A stretch of 64,000 nucleotides of DNA from NCBI GenBank assembly GCA_020205615.1, contig CM035153.1, forward strand, positions 96,190,792 through 96,254,791. The letters are read 5' to 3'. The notes below the pieces were generated by a model. That model saw only the letters and a program-made list of their open reading frames with translations, was not told the DNA's origin and searched no databases. The translations under genes and the position numbers were made by a program. Position 1 is the first letter of the stretch; every line of letters begins with the position of its first letter. Below, piece by piece: positions 36,358 to 49,000 of this stretch. This stretch comes from Panax quinquefolius (taxonomy: Eukaryota > Streptophyta > Magnoliopsida > Apiales > Araliaceae).

Positions 36358-37115
36358 ATGGCTAATGTAGGAGGATCCAGTCAGGCTAGGGAGGAAGGAT
36401 CCCAGTTGCCTAGAGAGGAAGAGGCTCGAGATATTCAGTGGTGTGGGAACAACTACTGCCACGGGAAGCAACTTTGTTGGTCACAGTAGTTGAGCAGGAG
36501 AGAGTACTTGATGAGGAGGATGAGATAGAGACGGACGAGGAGGACCCTGTTGAGTTTCCACGGTCGGATGAGGAGGAGGACAAGGAGGAAGAGATTACAC
36601 TTAACTCGATTGCTGCCCGTGTGTACAACAAAGTACATGACCGCAATGTGGAACTTCAGGATAGCGTCGAGGAGTTGCAAGAGATAGTAGTTGAACAGCA
36701 GTTCACAATGGTGCAGAAAGACAATGAAATCTAGGATCGAGAGGAACGGCTTAACAACGTTGAAGATAAGCTAATCCACACGGAAGGGGAAAACGAGCAA
36801 CTGATGGAGAAGATTGCAGAACTGGAGAATAAGCTGAAGGAGGAATCTACCAAGAGGGCAAGAGCTGAAGACGGGTATGAGGAAGCTTGTCAACGATCCA
36901 GGATGGCAGAGAGGGATGCACAAGCAAAGAGGATGAAGATGGAGGAGATGAATAATGTATTCAATACCGTGATCAATCGAGCTCAAGATCGGGTCATGAG
37001 TTATCCAATTCAGTTCGAGACGCTGCCATCATACATTTTAGATCACCGAACAATGACTCAAATTATGGAGGAAGAGCATCGTAAGGCTACGCATTATCTT
37101 AGTAGGACATTGTAG
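36358..37115 (+). pseudogene. G ORF1, acidic coiled-coil protein
   Basis: The ATG at 36358 follows GGTTGACAG-G. The first 27 codons (MANVGGSSQAR...) resemble B ORF1; a one-base loss near 36437 shifts to the frame 36438-37115. That frame has one TAG at 36732-36734, where B has CAG. The order is an acidic region (EDEIETDEED...), NSIAARVYNKVHDRNVELQ, a Glu/Lys/Leu coiled-coil-like segment (36630-36940), INRAQDRV and IMEEEHRKA. About 250 residues when whole. No known domain is recognised. Homologous to ORF1 of B and A1. Confidence 0.78.
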
Positions 37116-37405
37116 GGAATGTACCTGATATGTGGTTAGGGAGTAAATAAATTTTAAATCCCGGGTATGATATAACCAACGGGATAGATGATGATGATGC
37201 TATCTTGCAACTTTTGTAGTTTAGAGAAGTAATGTAAATAGCAGTGATGTTAGTTTTTTGATGTTTTTAAAAGATTATGAATAAATAAAAGTTATTATTT
37301 TATTCTAAGTGTTATGTGTTACATGATAATCTTATATGGTATGCAAATTGAGTAGGAAATACTTAAAAGGTTGAATAAAATCTAATGGGTGTATTTTAAT
37401 AGAAA
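37116..37405 (+). other. G spacer between ORF1 and gag
   Basis: AT-rich and non-coding. Ends in GTGTATTTTAATAG (AG at 37401-37402), AAA, then the gag ATG, a 3' splice-site-like arrangement shared with A1, B and D. Confidence 0.6.
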
Positions 37406-38520
37406 ATGCCTCCAAGACGTCAACCACCACGACAGAGAACCATCGAAGAATACCAATAATAACAATATGGAAGGTAACCCAGTTCAGCAGCTAGTGACAT
37501 TACTGGCTGGTGCTTTGTAGAATCAACCTCTGAACCAAGGTACAACGTTTAAGGATTTCAAGGTGGTTGGACCACCAGAATTCCATGGGTCCATGAATCC
37601 GGTTGAAGCACAGACCTGGATCATGGAAATAGAGAAGGTTTTTGATGTTGCTAGGGTAGAGGATAACCAGAAGACTGCTTTTGCAACATTCATGTCGAAA
37701 GAAGAGGCGAGTTATTGGTGGCAAGCCAAAAAAACCCAAGGAGGTCAAGGGATTATGACTTGGGAAAGGTTCAAAGAAATGTTCTTTGAGACCTATTTTC
37801 CAGAAAGTTCGAAGGGTCAGCTAGGAGTGCAGTTTTTGGAACTGAAGCAGGGAACGATGTTGGTGTCTGAGTATGCGGAAAGATTGAACGAGTTGGCGAG
37901 GTTTGCGCCATATCAAGTTAGCACAGATGAACGCAAGGCGAAGAGGTTTGAACAGGATGAGAAGGCTGGTTGACAAGAGGGTCTCCTGCTCCAAATTTCA
38001 AAACATTTGCTGTGCAGTAATGGAGAAGGCAATTCTCGCTGAGAGTGGAGGCGAGGCTGTAACAAAACACAACCAAGAGCAGATGAAGACAAAGAGTGAA
38101 GGTGAAGTTAAAAATGGTGGAGGTAGTAACGGTGGAAACAACAACAACAATTTGAAGAGGAGGTGGAATGCAAGTGTGGGAGCTGGAAATCAGCAAGGAA
38201 GCCAGCAAAAGAAGAAGTTCGAAGCATGTGCTACATGCGAAAAGTTTCACAAGGGTGTGTGCTTGATGGGGAAACGAGTATGCTTCAACTGTGGTCAGGA
38301 GGGTCACATCGCCCCAAATTGCAATCAACCTAAGAAGAACATTTGCTTCACGTACGGGTCCAAGGATCACTTTGCTCGTGAATGTCCTAAGAAGAAGTCT
38401 GGTGATGCAAATGGAAGCAAGGGAGATGCTAGTGGAGGTACACTGACTATTGCGGGACCAACGTCAACAAATAAGCCCACAACAAGAACCTTTAACATGA
38501 CAGTGCAGGATGCAGTGAAT
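37406..38520 (+). pseudogene. gag: G gag (capsid, three zinc knuckles)
   Basis: Starts MPPRRQPPRQR, shifts frame near 37440, has TAG near 37516 and then reads FKVVGPPEFHGSMNPVEAQTW, ASYWWQA, YFPESS and [14 protein letters not shown] second frameshift near 37955 moves it into the frame of pol. Knuckles: [12 protein letters not shown] (CX2CX3HX3C, near 38230), canonical [14 protein letters not shown] (38283-38324) and [14 protein letters not shown] (near 38345-38386) with the second Cys changed to Tyr. Gag is the structural protein of the particle. Gag and Pol share one frame downstream, as is usual for this lineage. Confidence 0.92.
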
Positions 38521-41500
38521 TCCAAAGATGTTGTGTCAGCTATTACCCCAATCAATGATATAAATACATATGTATTATTTGATTCGGGTGCTACTTGCTC
38601 GTTTATATCTGATGAATTTGCTAAGAGGTTAGAAATACCTAGTGAAGAGCTGAATTTCCCTTTGAACATAAAAATTACGAATAGAAAAGTAATTCCTGTT
38701 AGGTTTGTATACAAGAACTGTAGGGTGAACATTAAGGGGAATGTCATGAAAGTAGATTTAATCCCGATAAACCTCGGAGAATTTGATGTTATTTTGGGAA
38801 TGGATTGGTTATTCAATTATGGAGCGATAATTGATTGCCAAAACAAGTGTTTAAACCTTATGACTCCGTCAAAGGTAGTTTTTCATGGTAGTAAATCACC
38901 TAGAAAAATGAGATGTCTGACGATGATGCAGGCCAAAAAGTTGTTGAGTCAAGGCTGTATAGGATATTTAGCCTACATCGTTGATACTCAAAATGAGAAG
39001 GGTGTAAAACTGGAGGAGATACTAGTGATTTTGGAATTCGTTGATGTGTTTTCAGAAGATTTGCCAGGACTTCCACCTGACCGAGAGATTGAATTCATGA
39101 TCGACCTAGCGCCAGGAATCGCTCTGATATTGAAGGCCCGGTACAGAATGGCTCCGGTGGAAATGAAAGAATTAATGGTACAACTGCAAGAGCTGTTGGA
39201 TAAGAAGTACATTCAACCAAGTGTATCACTGTGGGGAGTACCAATGTTATTCGTGAAGAAGAAGGATGGGTTAATGCGTCTTTGCATTGATTATAGAAAA
39301 TTAAAGAAAGTCAATATTAAAAAAAAATATCCATTACCAAGAATATATGACTTGTTTGATAAATTGAAGGGTGCTAGATATTTCTCTAAAATAGATTTGA
39401 GAAGTGGGTATCACCAACTGAAAGTAAGAAAGGAGGATGTACTAAAGACGGCATTCCGAACTCGGTATGGACATTACAAATTTTTGGTGATGTCTTTTAG
39501 TTTGACAAACGCCCCTACAGCGTTCATGGATTTGATGAACAAGGTGTTCAAACCATTTTTGGACAAGTTTGTGGTGGTAATTATTGATGATCTTCTGGTG
39601 TACTCTAAAACTCAAGAAAAACGCGTGGAACACTTACGTCTGACGCTAGAGACATTAAGGAAAGAAAAGGTTTACGTGAAATTCTCTAAATGTGAGTTTT
39701 GGCTGGAACGTGTACAATTTCTTGGGCATGTAATTGATAAGGATGGGATTTTCGTAGATCCATCAAAAGTCGAAGCGGTGATAAATTGGGAACAACCAAG
39801 AACTCCATCAGAGGTAAGAAGTTTCTTGGGATTGGCAGGATATTATAGACGATTTATCCAAGATTTTTCCAAGGTTACCACTTCGTTGACAAATTTGACA
39901 AGGAAAGCTGTAAAATTTGTTTGGACGGAAAAGTGTGAGGAAAGTTTTATGGAATTGAAGAAGAGACTCAGTATGGCACATGTTTTGTCATTACTAGATA
40001 ATACAGGAAACTTTGTGGTGTATAGTGATGCTTTACACAAAGGATTGGGTTGTGTCCTTATGCAGAATGGTGAGGTCGTTGTGTATGCGTCAAGGCAATT
40101 GAAAGACTATGAGAAAGGGTATCCAACTCATGATTTAGAGTTGGCGGCAGGGGTGTTTGCACTGAAGATATGGAGACATTATCTCTATGGAGAAAAATGT
40201 GAGATCTACACAGACCATAAGAGTCTGAAGTATATTTTCACTTAGAAGGACCTGAACATGCGACAAAGAAGATGGATGGAACTGATAAAAGATTATGATT
40301 GCGAGATCTTTTATCATCCGGGCAAAATTAATGTGGTTGTGGATGCCTTGAGTAGGAAAGGCCGAGAGAAGTTGATGTTGTTAACCAATAAGGAGGAGCT
40401 CATTTCAGCAATGGCAAGGCTAGAGTTGGAAATCAAATTTCCAAAAGAATCCGATGAAAAATTGTACCAGATAGAAGCTGGTCCAACTTTGGTGGACAAA
40501 GTGAAGAACGCACAACTACAGGATGAAGAATGGAGAAAAATAAAGGAAAGTGTTATTGAAGGTAAAGAGGTGAAGTATAAGCTTGATACTGAGGGAATGC
40601 TAAGATTGGATAGACGAATTAGGGTTCCAGCAGTACTGGAAATTAAAGAAGACATCTTGACAGAAGCACATAACCCAAGATACTCGATTCATCTGGGAAG
40701 TACGAAAATGTATCAAGATTTGCGACGCCATTTCTGGTGGCCAAACATGAAAAGAGATGTTGCAGAATGCGTTGCAAGGTGCTTGACATGTCAGAGAGTC
40801 AAGGCCGAGCATCAAATACCAAGCGGATTATTTCAACAGTTAGAGATACCGGAATGGAAATGGGAGCATATCAAAATGGATTTTGTGGTAGGTCTTCCAA
40901 CGACTCAGAAAGGATACGATGCGATATGAGTGATAGTGGATAGATTAACAAAATCTGCACACTTTTTGCCAATAAAGATTAGATTTAATCTTGATTAGCT
41001 AGCGAAGCTATACATTAAAGAGATCGTTTCAAGACATGGAGTTCCAGTGTCAATTGTATCAGACAGAAATCCGAGGTTCACTTCAAATTTTTGGAAGAGA
41101 CTACAAGAATGCATGGGAACACAATTGAAGATGAGCACAACATATCATCCGTAAACTGATGGGCATAGTGAAAGAACAATCCAAACGCTAGAAGATATGC
41201 TTAGAGCGTGCATCATGAATTTCAAAGGAAACTGGGATGATCATATACCGTTGGTGGAATTTGCATACAACAATAGTTACCATGCAAGCATTGGCATGCC
41301 GCCATACGAAGCGTTATACGGCAGGAGGTGCAGAACTCCGCTATGTTGGGATGAAGTTGGTGAACATCAACTGTCAGGCCCAAAACTAGTACAGCAGACC
41401 ACTGAAGTTGTCAAACTCATCAGAGCAAGACTAGTAGCTGCTCAAGATCAACAGAAGATGTATGCTGATCAACACAGGCAGAATCGTGAATTTGAAGCAG

Positions 41501-41916
41501 GAAATTTTATGTTCCTGAAAGTTTCTCCTTGGAAGGGGAAAATTCATTTTGGCAAGAAAGGAAAGCTCAACCCAAGGTGTATTGGACCTTTCGAAATTCT
41601 ACGAAAAGTGGGAGAGGTGGCCTACGAAGCAGCTTTACCTCTAGAATTAGAGCATGTGCATAATGTTTTTCATGTCTCGGTGTTGCGACCATATAAACCC
41701 GATTACAAGCATGTGATCGAGTATGAACCATTGCAGTTTAGTGAAGATTTATCTTATGAGGAGATTCCTATCCAGATAGTCGACAGGAAAGAACAAGTGC
41801 TCAGGAATAAAGTGATACCTTCTGTGAAGGTGATATGGAGGAACCACAATGTCGAAGAGGCTACGTGGGAACTCAAAGCTGATGTGATGAAGAATTACCC
41901 TGAGTTATTTGTTTAG
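38521..41916 (+). pseudogene. pol: G pol: protease, RT, RNase H, integrase, chromodomain
   Basis: One frame to 41916 with four nonsense codons: 40243 TAG, 40927 TGA, 40996 TAG, 41152 TAA. Protease active site is DSGATCSF (Asp at 38581). [44 protein letters not shown] and catalytic [12 protein letters not shown] (IIDD 39580-39591; relatives usually have an aromatic residue at the first position). RNase [27 protein letters not shown]. Integrase: zinc-binding H-H-C-C (about 40690-40795), Asp in KMDFVVGLP, Asp in VSDRNPRF, Glu in GHSERTIQ. GPFEIL (41585) and a chromodomain (RKEQVLRNK...EEATWELK, 41780-41880) follow. Chromodomains of this group bind heterochromatin marks and guide integration. Confidence 0.95.
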
Positions 41917-41950
41917 TCCGTGTCTTCAATTCTGAAGACAGAAACTTTGT

Positions 41951-41963
41951 AAGGAAGGAAGGA
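41951..41963 (+). other. G polypurine tract
   Basis: AAGGAAGGAAGGA directly before TGTGACGATCCG, the 3' LTR start. Confidence 0.85.
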
Positions 41964-42784
41964 TGTGACGATCCGAAATTTAAAATTGTAATATTAAATA
42001 TTTATTGAATAATATAAATATTGATTTGATGTGTCTATTGTTGAAATTGATGGAATAAATATTTTATCGATATGATGATTGTTAATAAATATTAATGAAT
42101 CTAAATTATTACATGATATTCTAAATTAAATTAGTTTATAATTTAGAGAGTGTAATATAACATGAGAGGTTATATTGTTGTGATGATTTTAATAATTTAA
42201 ATGGTATATTAATTATTAAATAAAATTATAACGAAATTATAATTTTATGTTATTTGTTTAAATGGTATATTTAATTAAAATGTGGTGTATAATTAATTTA
42301 TTTTATTAATATTGGATATGGAAATCCAAATAATAATTTGTAATTATAAATTATAAACTAAAATTGTTTGTTGAAATAAAATAAAGGAGTTTAATTTAGT
42401 TTTTGCCAAACAAGGCTTAAATATATTAATTCTTTAAAATTTAAAGGGTTTTGCCAAACAAGCCTTATGGCTTTTGGGATTTCTAATTTTTGAATTTAAT
42501 TAAAATAAATAAAATAAATAAATTAAATTAAAATAATAAATATAATATATTTATATTATATACGTTTATGTTGTAACTGTTATTATAATTAGTATGCATA
42601 TTAAGGTATCAGTTCTTCTTTTACGTATTATTTGTCTATATTGGCTAAGTCTGAGAGAGAAGAAAAGAGAAGAGTTGAGAGTTCAGAGAATTGAGAATTG
42701 GGAGAGCTTGAGAGGATTTGAGAGAAATTGGTCTGAAATTGCAAGGTTTGCCAAGCTATTTGAAGGTATTTTATCTAACCTTCG

Positions 42785-42818
<34 letters not shown>

Positions 42819-44518
42819 TATGGGTTTTACGGAAAAATTACATGTTCTATAAATTTCATCTCTTCGAATTATTGCTAGATAATTGAATAATTGTGGTTAT
42901 ACGTGTTTATGATGATTAGAGTTTATGTTTAGACAATAATTTGTATGCTACTTTCGGATGTCAGTAGAAAATATTGACAGTATATGTGTTCTTCATATGG
43001 CTTAGGTAAATACAATTTTCAGTGGCCAAATAGTATATGAAATTCTAAATTGAAGCTTGATTATGGTAGTTCATTAAGAAATGAGCATAACGTAACTTGA
43101 ATGAAGTGATTTGGCCAAGTATTGAATTCACAGTGATAATTTTTGGGATAAATATCAAAATTTCAGTTTTATATGAAAATCATGTAATTTAAGAAATTAA
43201 CCTAGCTTAAATTGTTGTTAAATTATTTTAATTTGTGAAATATGTTCACAAACATGTTTGTGATAGTTCTATACCATTTTACATGTTATTATCACTGTTT
43301 GATGGGTGAAATTGGCGTTTGTTGGGCTAAAAATTCGCTCATTGTTCATCACCCCTCTCTCTCTGTCATCAGGCACCTAGGTGTTAAGGCAAAAAAGCGC
43401 TTGCATTGTTGGCTGGGTCCATCGCTTGTGTATGGCGCAATTTAGCCATACCCAATCCACAGACATCGAACTCTTTCCGTATTGCAGATTTTGTTCTACC
43501 CCTACACGTTGGACTAATGATATGTTAGCATGTCAAACACGTAACAACAAGGTTAAAACATAGTTGTACTAGGTGGTTAGTAAATTCAAAGTTTTAAATG
43601 ATTAGTAAACTAAGAAATGTCATGTTGGGACATGTTAAGCGTAATGAATAGTAAACAGGTGTTGTGAGGGTTAACACACTTGAAATTTCTAATATCTGTA
43701 TAGTAGCATAAGACTTTTGATAAAATGATAAGTGTAGTTAGAAATGTACATGTTATGATATGATAACATATTTAATAGGTATTGTGGTTCTAAACCTATG
43801 TGTAGGTGAACGTGAGTTTGATATTATAGCTTACGCTCGAGGCAAGTTTTCTAAACTTCTCTTTTTACATTAAGCAAGTTCTTTAACTCTACATTTACGT
43901 TTAGCAAGTTTCTTACTTTAACCATTCATTAAGCGAACTTTTGTATTCCTAATCATTATTTGAGCAAGCTAGCTATGACTTTAACTTTATTCGAACAAGT
44001 TTGAGTTCCAATATTTACTGATGCATTCTAACTTGTTTATTGTTAGACAAGTTTCTTTATTGTCATTCGGATATTATGAATGCAGTTTTCTTGAATTCTA
44101 ATTTCTAATGTTGAACTATCTTATCTCATTTACTTGGAACAAACTATTCTCATAATGAGCAAGCTTTATTTTCAGCTTTCTATTATTTAAAGTATAATCA
44201 ATAATTCATAGTTCTAGATTAATATTATTCAAGCAAGGTTTGTTGTCATTCAATACTTATGCCTTGTAGTTGTTTCCAAGCATGAGTTCAAAATATAGTT
44301 AGTTCGTTTACAGTTATTCATTGTTCTATATTATGTTATTATTGATCAACTGTTGTGTTGGTTCACACTATTGATTCAACTAGTTCTCTAGTTGATGATC
44401 GTTAAAACTCCAAATTACCCTTGAAAGTTTATCCAAACCAAACTTCCTTTGGTGCGGACTTATACCCTAAATACTAAGATGAACAACCATATTAGTATTA
44501 GAGGATAATTTATGCTTT
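41964..44518 (+). repeat. G 3' LTR, right end missing
   Basis: Aligns with 33253 onwards, including the inverted repeat at 42453-42477 and the (TA)n at 42785-42813. It contains about 250 bp (roughly 43880-44215) of ...AGCAAGTTTC... repeats absent from the 5' LTR. It ends abruptly after GATAATTTATGCTTTTT, about 0.57 kb before its expected end, at a junction with C-like sequence. No gene. Confidence 0.88.
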
Positions 44519-45013
44519 TTGGTGTCAAGCGTTTTCCTTCACATTTTCCCTTAACGTAGTTAAACGAGTGAAAAACACATAACAATACTTTTCATCATTT
44601 TTATTTCGTCCGATTTTTGCACATTTTTTGAGAAAAACTTTTATCAGTTTACTTAACTTTTCACGACATATTACCGTCAAATCTTTCGACGAAATGTCAT
44701 TTCGACATACTGAACTCTCAGAAAGGCTTGGGTTATTCAAACCCTAACCCTTAGGTTTTGTCGGGTGAATAGTGCCTATTTCATCTTTTTCCTATGAAAT
44801 ATTTTTGTTCCCGAAAAATTTTCATTTTTGACTTGAAAATTATTACTCGTTCAGTCTAGCTCATAGCCAGAATCCTCCCGACTTATAATCATCCTAGGTT
44901 CTAGAACGATTAATAAACACATAGCACATAATATTATTAATAAAAATTCATTTTATTAATAACTAATTCTTTAAACTTAAATTTTGGACGATCAGAATTT
45001 TTGGGTCATCACA
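44519..45013 (-). repeat. C-like LTR end, probably the rest of the F 3' LTR
   Basis: About 85% similar by eye to 26760-27254 (end of the C LTR), ending GGGTCATCACA at 45013 and followed by a PPT. Placement suggests it is the U3 part of the F 3' LTR left after G inserted and lost its end. Alternatively it belongs to a separate C-family element. The matching end of the F 5' LTR lies outside the window, so this is undecided. The - strand ORF 44525-44740 is not a recognised gene. Confidence 0.6.
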
Positions 45014-45213
45014 CTCTTCCCTTCTTCTAAAAATTCCATCCTCGGAATTTCTTAAAATCACACCCTTACCTGGGTCATCACATTCACCCCTTCTTCATAG
45101 AATTTCGTCCTCGAAATTTTAGCATACCCTTCTTCTCAACTTCCCTTTAACAGAGTTCTTATCTTTCCATCATTCCTAACCTCCATAACCTATCAAGAAT
45201 ATTGAAGTAGAAA
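45014..45213 (-). other. F internal region, 3' end with two PPT-like boundaries
   Basis: On the - strand AAGAAGGGAAGAG (45026-45014) precedes an LTR start, and AAGAAGGGGTGAA (45095-45083) precedes a second TGTGATGACCCA. Upstream is AAAATTTCGAGGACGAAATTC, typical of the extreme 3' end of Ty3 internal regions. The last five bases (AGAAA, 45209-45213) are the target-site duplicate of D. Confidence 0.65.
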
Positions 45214-45394
45214 TGTAAAGCCCCCAAATCCAGGTACTTGAAACCTGAACTCGGTGCTTTACGATACCATTTCTATGAGCGGAATAATACTAATAATAAT
45301 AACAATAATATGAATTTTAAACTTAACTTTACATAATTATCAGATTCTATCTCCCCAGGTATGAGACCTTTAAACATTCATTACATAAACTGAT

Positions 45395-45434
<40 letters not shown>

Positions 45435-46005
45435 TTGTCTTAATAATATAAAACTATTACATAAACTACCACAAATCTTATTTGGTTAGCTTTCCTTTTC
45501 CTTTTTTCCTGCATGAGCCTTCTGGTTCTTCACACTTAGCTGAAAACATTTAAATTAAGCAAGGATGAACATTTGAGTGTCCAACAAGTAATATCAATTA
45601 TATATATAAGCTGAAAGAATTTAAATGTTTTCTTTATACTACCCTTCTACAACAAGTCAATAGTTGTGAAGTAATCTGAACCGATAATAATAACATAACA
45701 ACCGTCTTTCAAATTTTTGAAACTACGTACTGACTATACATAGGGTTAAGGTGACATATTATGAACATTATTTTCAGTTTTCGAATAGGTTTAGCAGAAC
45801 TTCATCCGCAAACCGTCATAACTTACGGGCACGGAGGGTGATCAGCCCGTTGTACCCTAAATTGATCAATACTACATTGCAAGAACGATGTTATCATTCA
45901 CTTTGTCCGCCTTGGGCACATAAAAAGTTTTCCCATGTAAGGGATGTTCATACTTGTCGGGTTCCAAACCAAAGGTTTTATCTTGTTCAACAATAATCTA
46001 TAATT

Positions 46006-46041
<36 letters not shown>

Positions 46042-49000
46042 AAGGTGTATCAACATGTGATTAAACATAATGATTATCCAAGTGGGGACACTTGTATAAT
46101 CATTTATAGAAATTAACGAACAGAATATATATCCGAATTATCATATACTAACATGTTGATAATCAATGGGCGTATATAATATAGGGTTAATAACATGTAC
46201 AGTAGTAATATAAGTCTGAAACATTCTTATACATGTCCATTGCATAAAGAAAATGCAAAGGTATGATATTTGCCTGGTCTGCTGCTTACAAAATGCAACT
46301 TAGTTCTATCTTTTATATCACGACCTATCATTAATCAGATCATTCGTTCGATTAGAACAATATACTATAACACATAGTACTGCATATTGCATTCATCACA
46401 TAACCTAATCACATTGTCACACATGTTCAACAGTCATTGACTCTCAAACAAACACATATCTAATCAAATTATCTAAGTCCAGATCAATTTCTGAAACATA
46501 TCGGTCTACCGACTGCTTTATCGAGTAAAAATCGAGTCTAAGACTCTATCTCGAAGTTCAACATCCGTAAGTATTAGTCATATTATTTTAAATGACTTAA
46601 TAAACATTTATTATAATTTATCATGAATTTTCAAACACTGGAATCATTATCAAATGATTTAAACATTACATAATTCTATTATCATTAATATTAAAGTATT
46701 AATGAAACCATTGCCAAAATATTAATGTTATTTATAATAACTTAAAATACTATTAAAGTATTAATATTATCTTTAAATGATTTTAAAACATTAAAAATCA
46801 TTTTTAAATAATTACCATTAAAATTAAAATATTAATGTACTATTCCTCAAAATATTAAAAGTCATTAAGTATAACTTAAAATATTTTTAATTCATATATA
46901 TCATTTTTAAATGATTTTAAATCAATAAAATCATTTTTAAACTATTTATTTAATATAATTATTAAGTAAATTTAATATCACTAATCATTAAATAAATATC
47001 ATTAATATTAAATTAATAATGAAATTATCCTTTAAATATTAAAAGTTATATTTTATAATTTAAAATATTTTAAACACTTTATTTTCATTTAAAATGATTT
47101 TAAAATAATAAAATCATTTTAAAACTAAATTATTTAATATAATTATTAAATAACTTTAATATCATTAATAATAATTAATTAATGAAATTCATTACAAAAT
47201 ATTAAAAGTCATTAAAAATAACTTAAAATATTTTCTTATACCATAATATAATTTTAAATGATTTTTCAAAAATTTTAAATCATTAATTTAATATTATAAT
47301 TAAATAAATTAAATACCTTTAATATTCCAAAATATTAAATATTTATGAAATATATCTAAAATAATAAAAATATAATTTTCGGACCTTAAAATAATTTTTA
47401 AAAATTTATTATGTATTATTCATAATTAAAAACTAATTTTCTATAATTATTTAATAAAAATATGATTTTTATAAATAAACTGTCACTAAAGACCACTTAT
47501 AGAGACAGAACCGTCGTTGTAGGTGTTCTTCGTGTTCTTCATGCAAAAACCTAGAAATCAAGTCAGTTATGGAGTGGCCCATTTTGACCAAGATTCGTGA
47601 TCAAATAATGATGTTGATGGACTATAAATTTAGCTAATAGTGTATTACTCGTGTAGTACTACAACGATAAACATATTTCATGGCCAAATCATCACATAAT
47701 AGCAAGATCTAATCTACAAAAGTTGATGTCAAACATTATATTGAGTTTCTGGGTTGCCCAGAAACTCGATCAGTAGCAAGGATCATTTTTTGAGGCTTCA
47801 CTACATGCTATCCTTTTAATCGTTTTGTGATATAAATCTTTTCGCAATGTGTAGAAAACATGTAGGACTACTGGATCTATCACATAACATTAGTAAAAAA
47901 ACAACATAATCAAGCGAGAAAATGGCGGTCAATCTTGTCGAACTCCGTGTTCATAGATTTTCTAGGTTTTCCAGAAAACCATAAACGTGAACTTCTTAGC
48001 TACTTTGACCGGTAACTACATTCATCCTGTTTAATGTTTAGGAGATTTTAAGGCATAAACATGGAGTTAATATACCAGACTACAAGATAGATGCAACAAA
48101 ACAACAAAAAATTAACAACTAGAAAGATCAAGGGTCAGAACTTATCATTTAACGATCCGGGCATGTTCTCGACTACCCGATTTTTTCGGTCGTCAACGGT
48201 GGCCAACCAGATTTGACCGTTAATAACTTCTATTCTAGACATCAAATGACCCTGATTCTTTTTGCAGATTAAAGACCACATATCATACTACATATTCCAA
48301 GCTTTAAACAACAAAAACACTTTATAGAAAGAGATTGGTGGCCATTGACATTCGTTGTCAGACCCCAAAAGTAAAAATTTCCAGATTTTGAAGATCTTCA
48401 AATTTGAGCCTCTAGATGCTATGGATTCAACATCTAGCAACCCAGATCATCATTAGACACTACTAACAACATATTGTAACACTCAAACATAACATCTAAC
48501 AACAGAAAATTGGACAGATTTTTGGGTAGGGTTTATACCTTCAAGCTTTCATTTCTCCAATCTGATCTTGTGAGTTGTTAATGGTAAACGTGGGGCTGGT
48601 TTTGTGGACTGATTAACTTAAAAATTTCATTGGTTCTTAGTGGGGAGGAAATGGTTGAGGGTTTGAACAAAAATTAGGCTAACAAATGATTTTCTCTCTC
48701 TCTCTCCAATCTACTTATAATACATATGTGCAATGTATATGGCTGATAATTTGTCAATGTAAATCACATGGGATTGGTTTAGTAGGTTACTAACTTCACC
48801 TATTTGTCAAAACCTATACATTAGCCTCTTTAATGCACAAAAGGGCATAATGGTCAATTGATATGTAATTTTAATGGCAATCTTGTAACTTGTCAAACCC
48901 TTAGGGTTTGACCCTTAGGGTTTAACCCTAAGATTTAGTATAAACAAATTGTAAGATTTAGCAAATAGGGTTTGTACAAAATAAAATAAAAATATTAGTT

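Larger units (their letters stand above)
33253..44518 (+). mobile_element. Element G, near-complete Tekay/Del-type Ty3/gypsy retrotransposon
   Basis: 5' LTR 33253-36149, internal 36150-41963 (5.8 kb), 3' LTR 41964-44518 (about 0.6 kb short at its right end). Left flank is AAATT; the right duplicate is lost with the truncation. It carries ORF1, gag, PR, RT, RNase H, INT and chromodomain in order and is the only element here with all domains. Frameshifts and nonsense codons make it defective now. It is a likely relative of the helper for B. Confidence 0.93.

Noticed and set aside
37918..38370. 150-codon - strand ORF, and other - strand ORFs through 40815
   Set aside because: Shadows of the gag-pol frame of G.
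46560..47470. Possible satellite or matrix-attachment DNA in the D LTR
   Set aside because: Very AT-rich with irregular ATTAAA motifs, but no fixed unit; it is simply part of both D LTRs.
48895..48935. Interstitial telomere tract
   Set aside because: Motifs are scattered and few, not a tandem TTTAGGG array; better called a telobox cluster.
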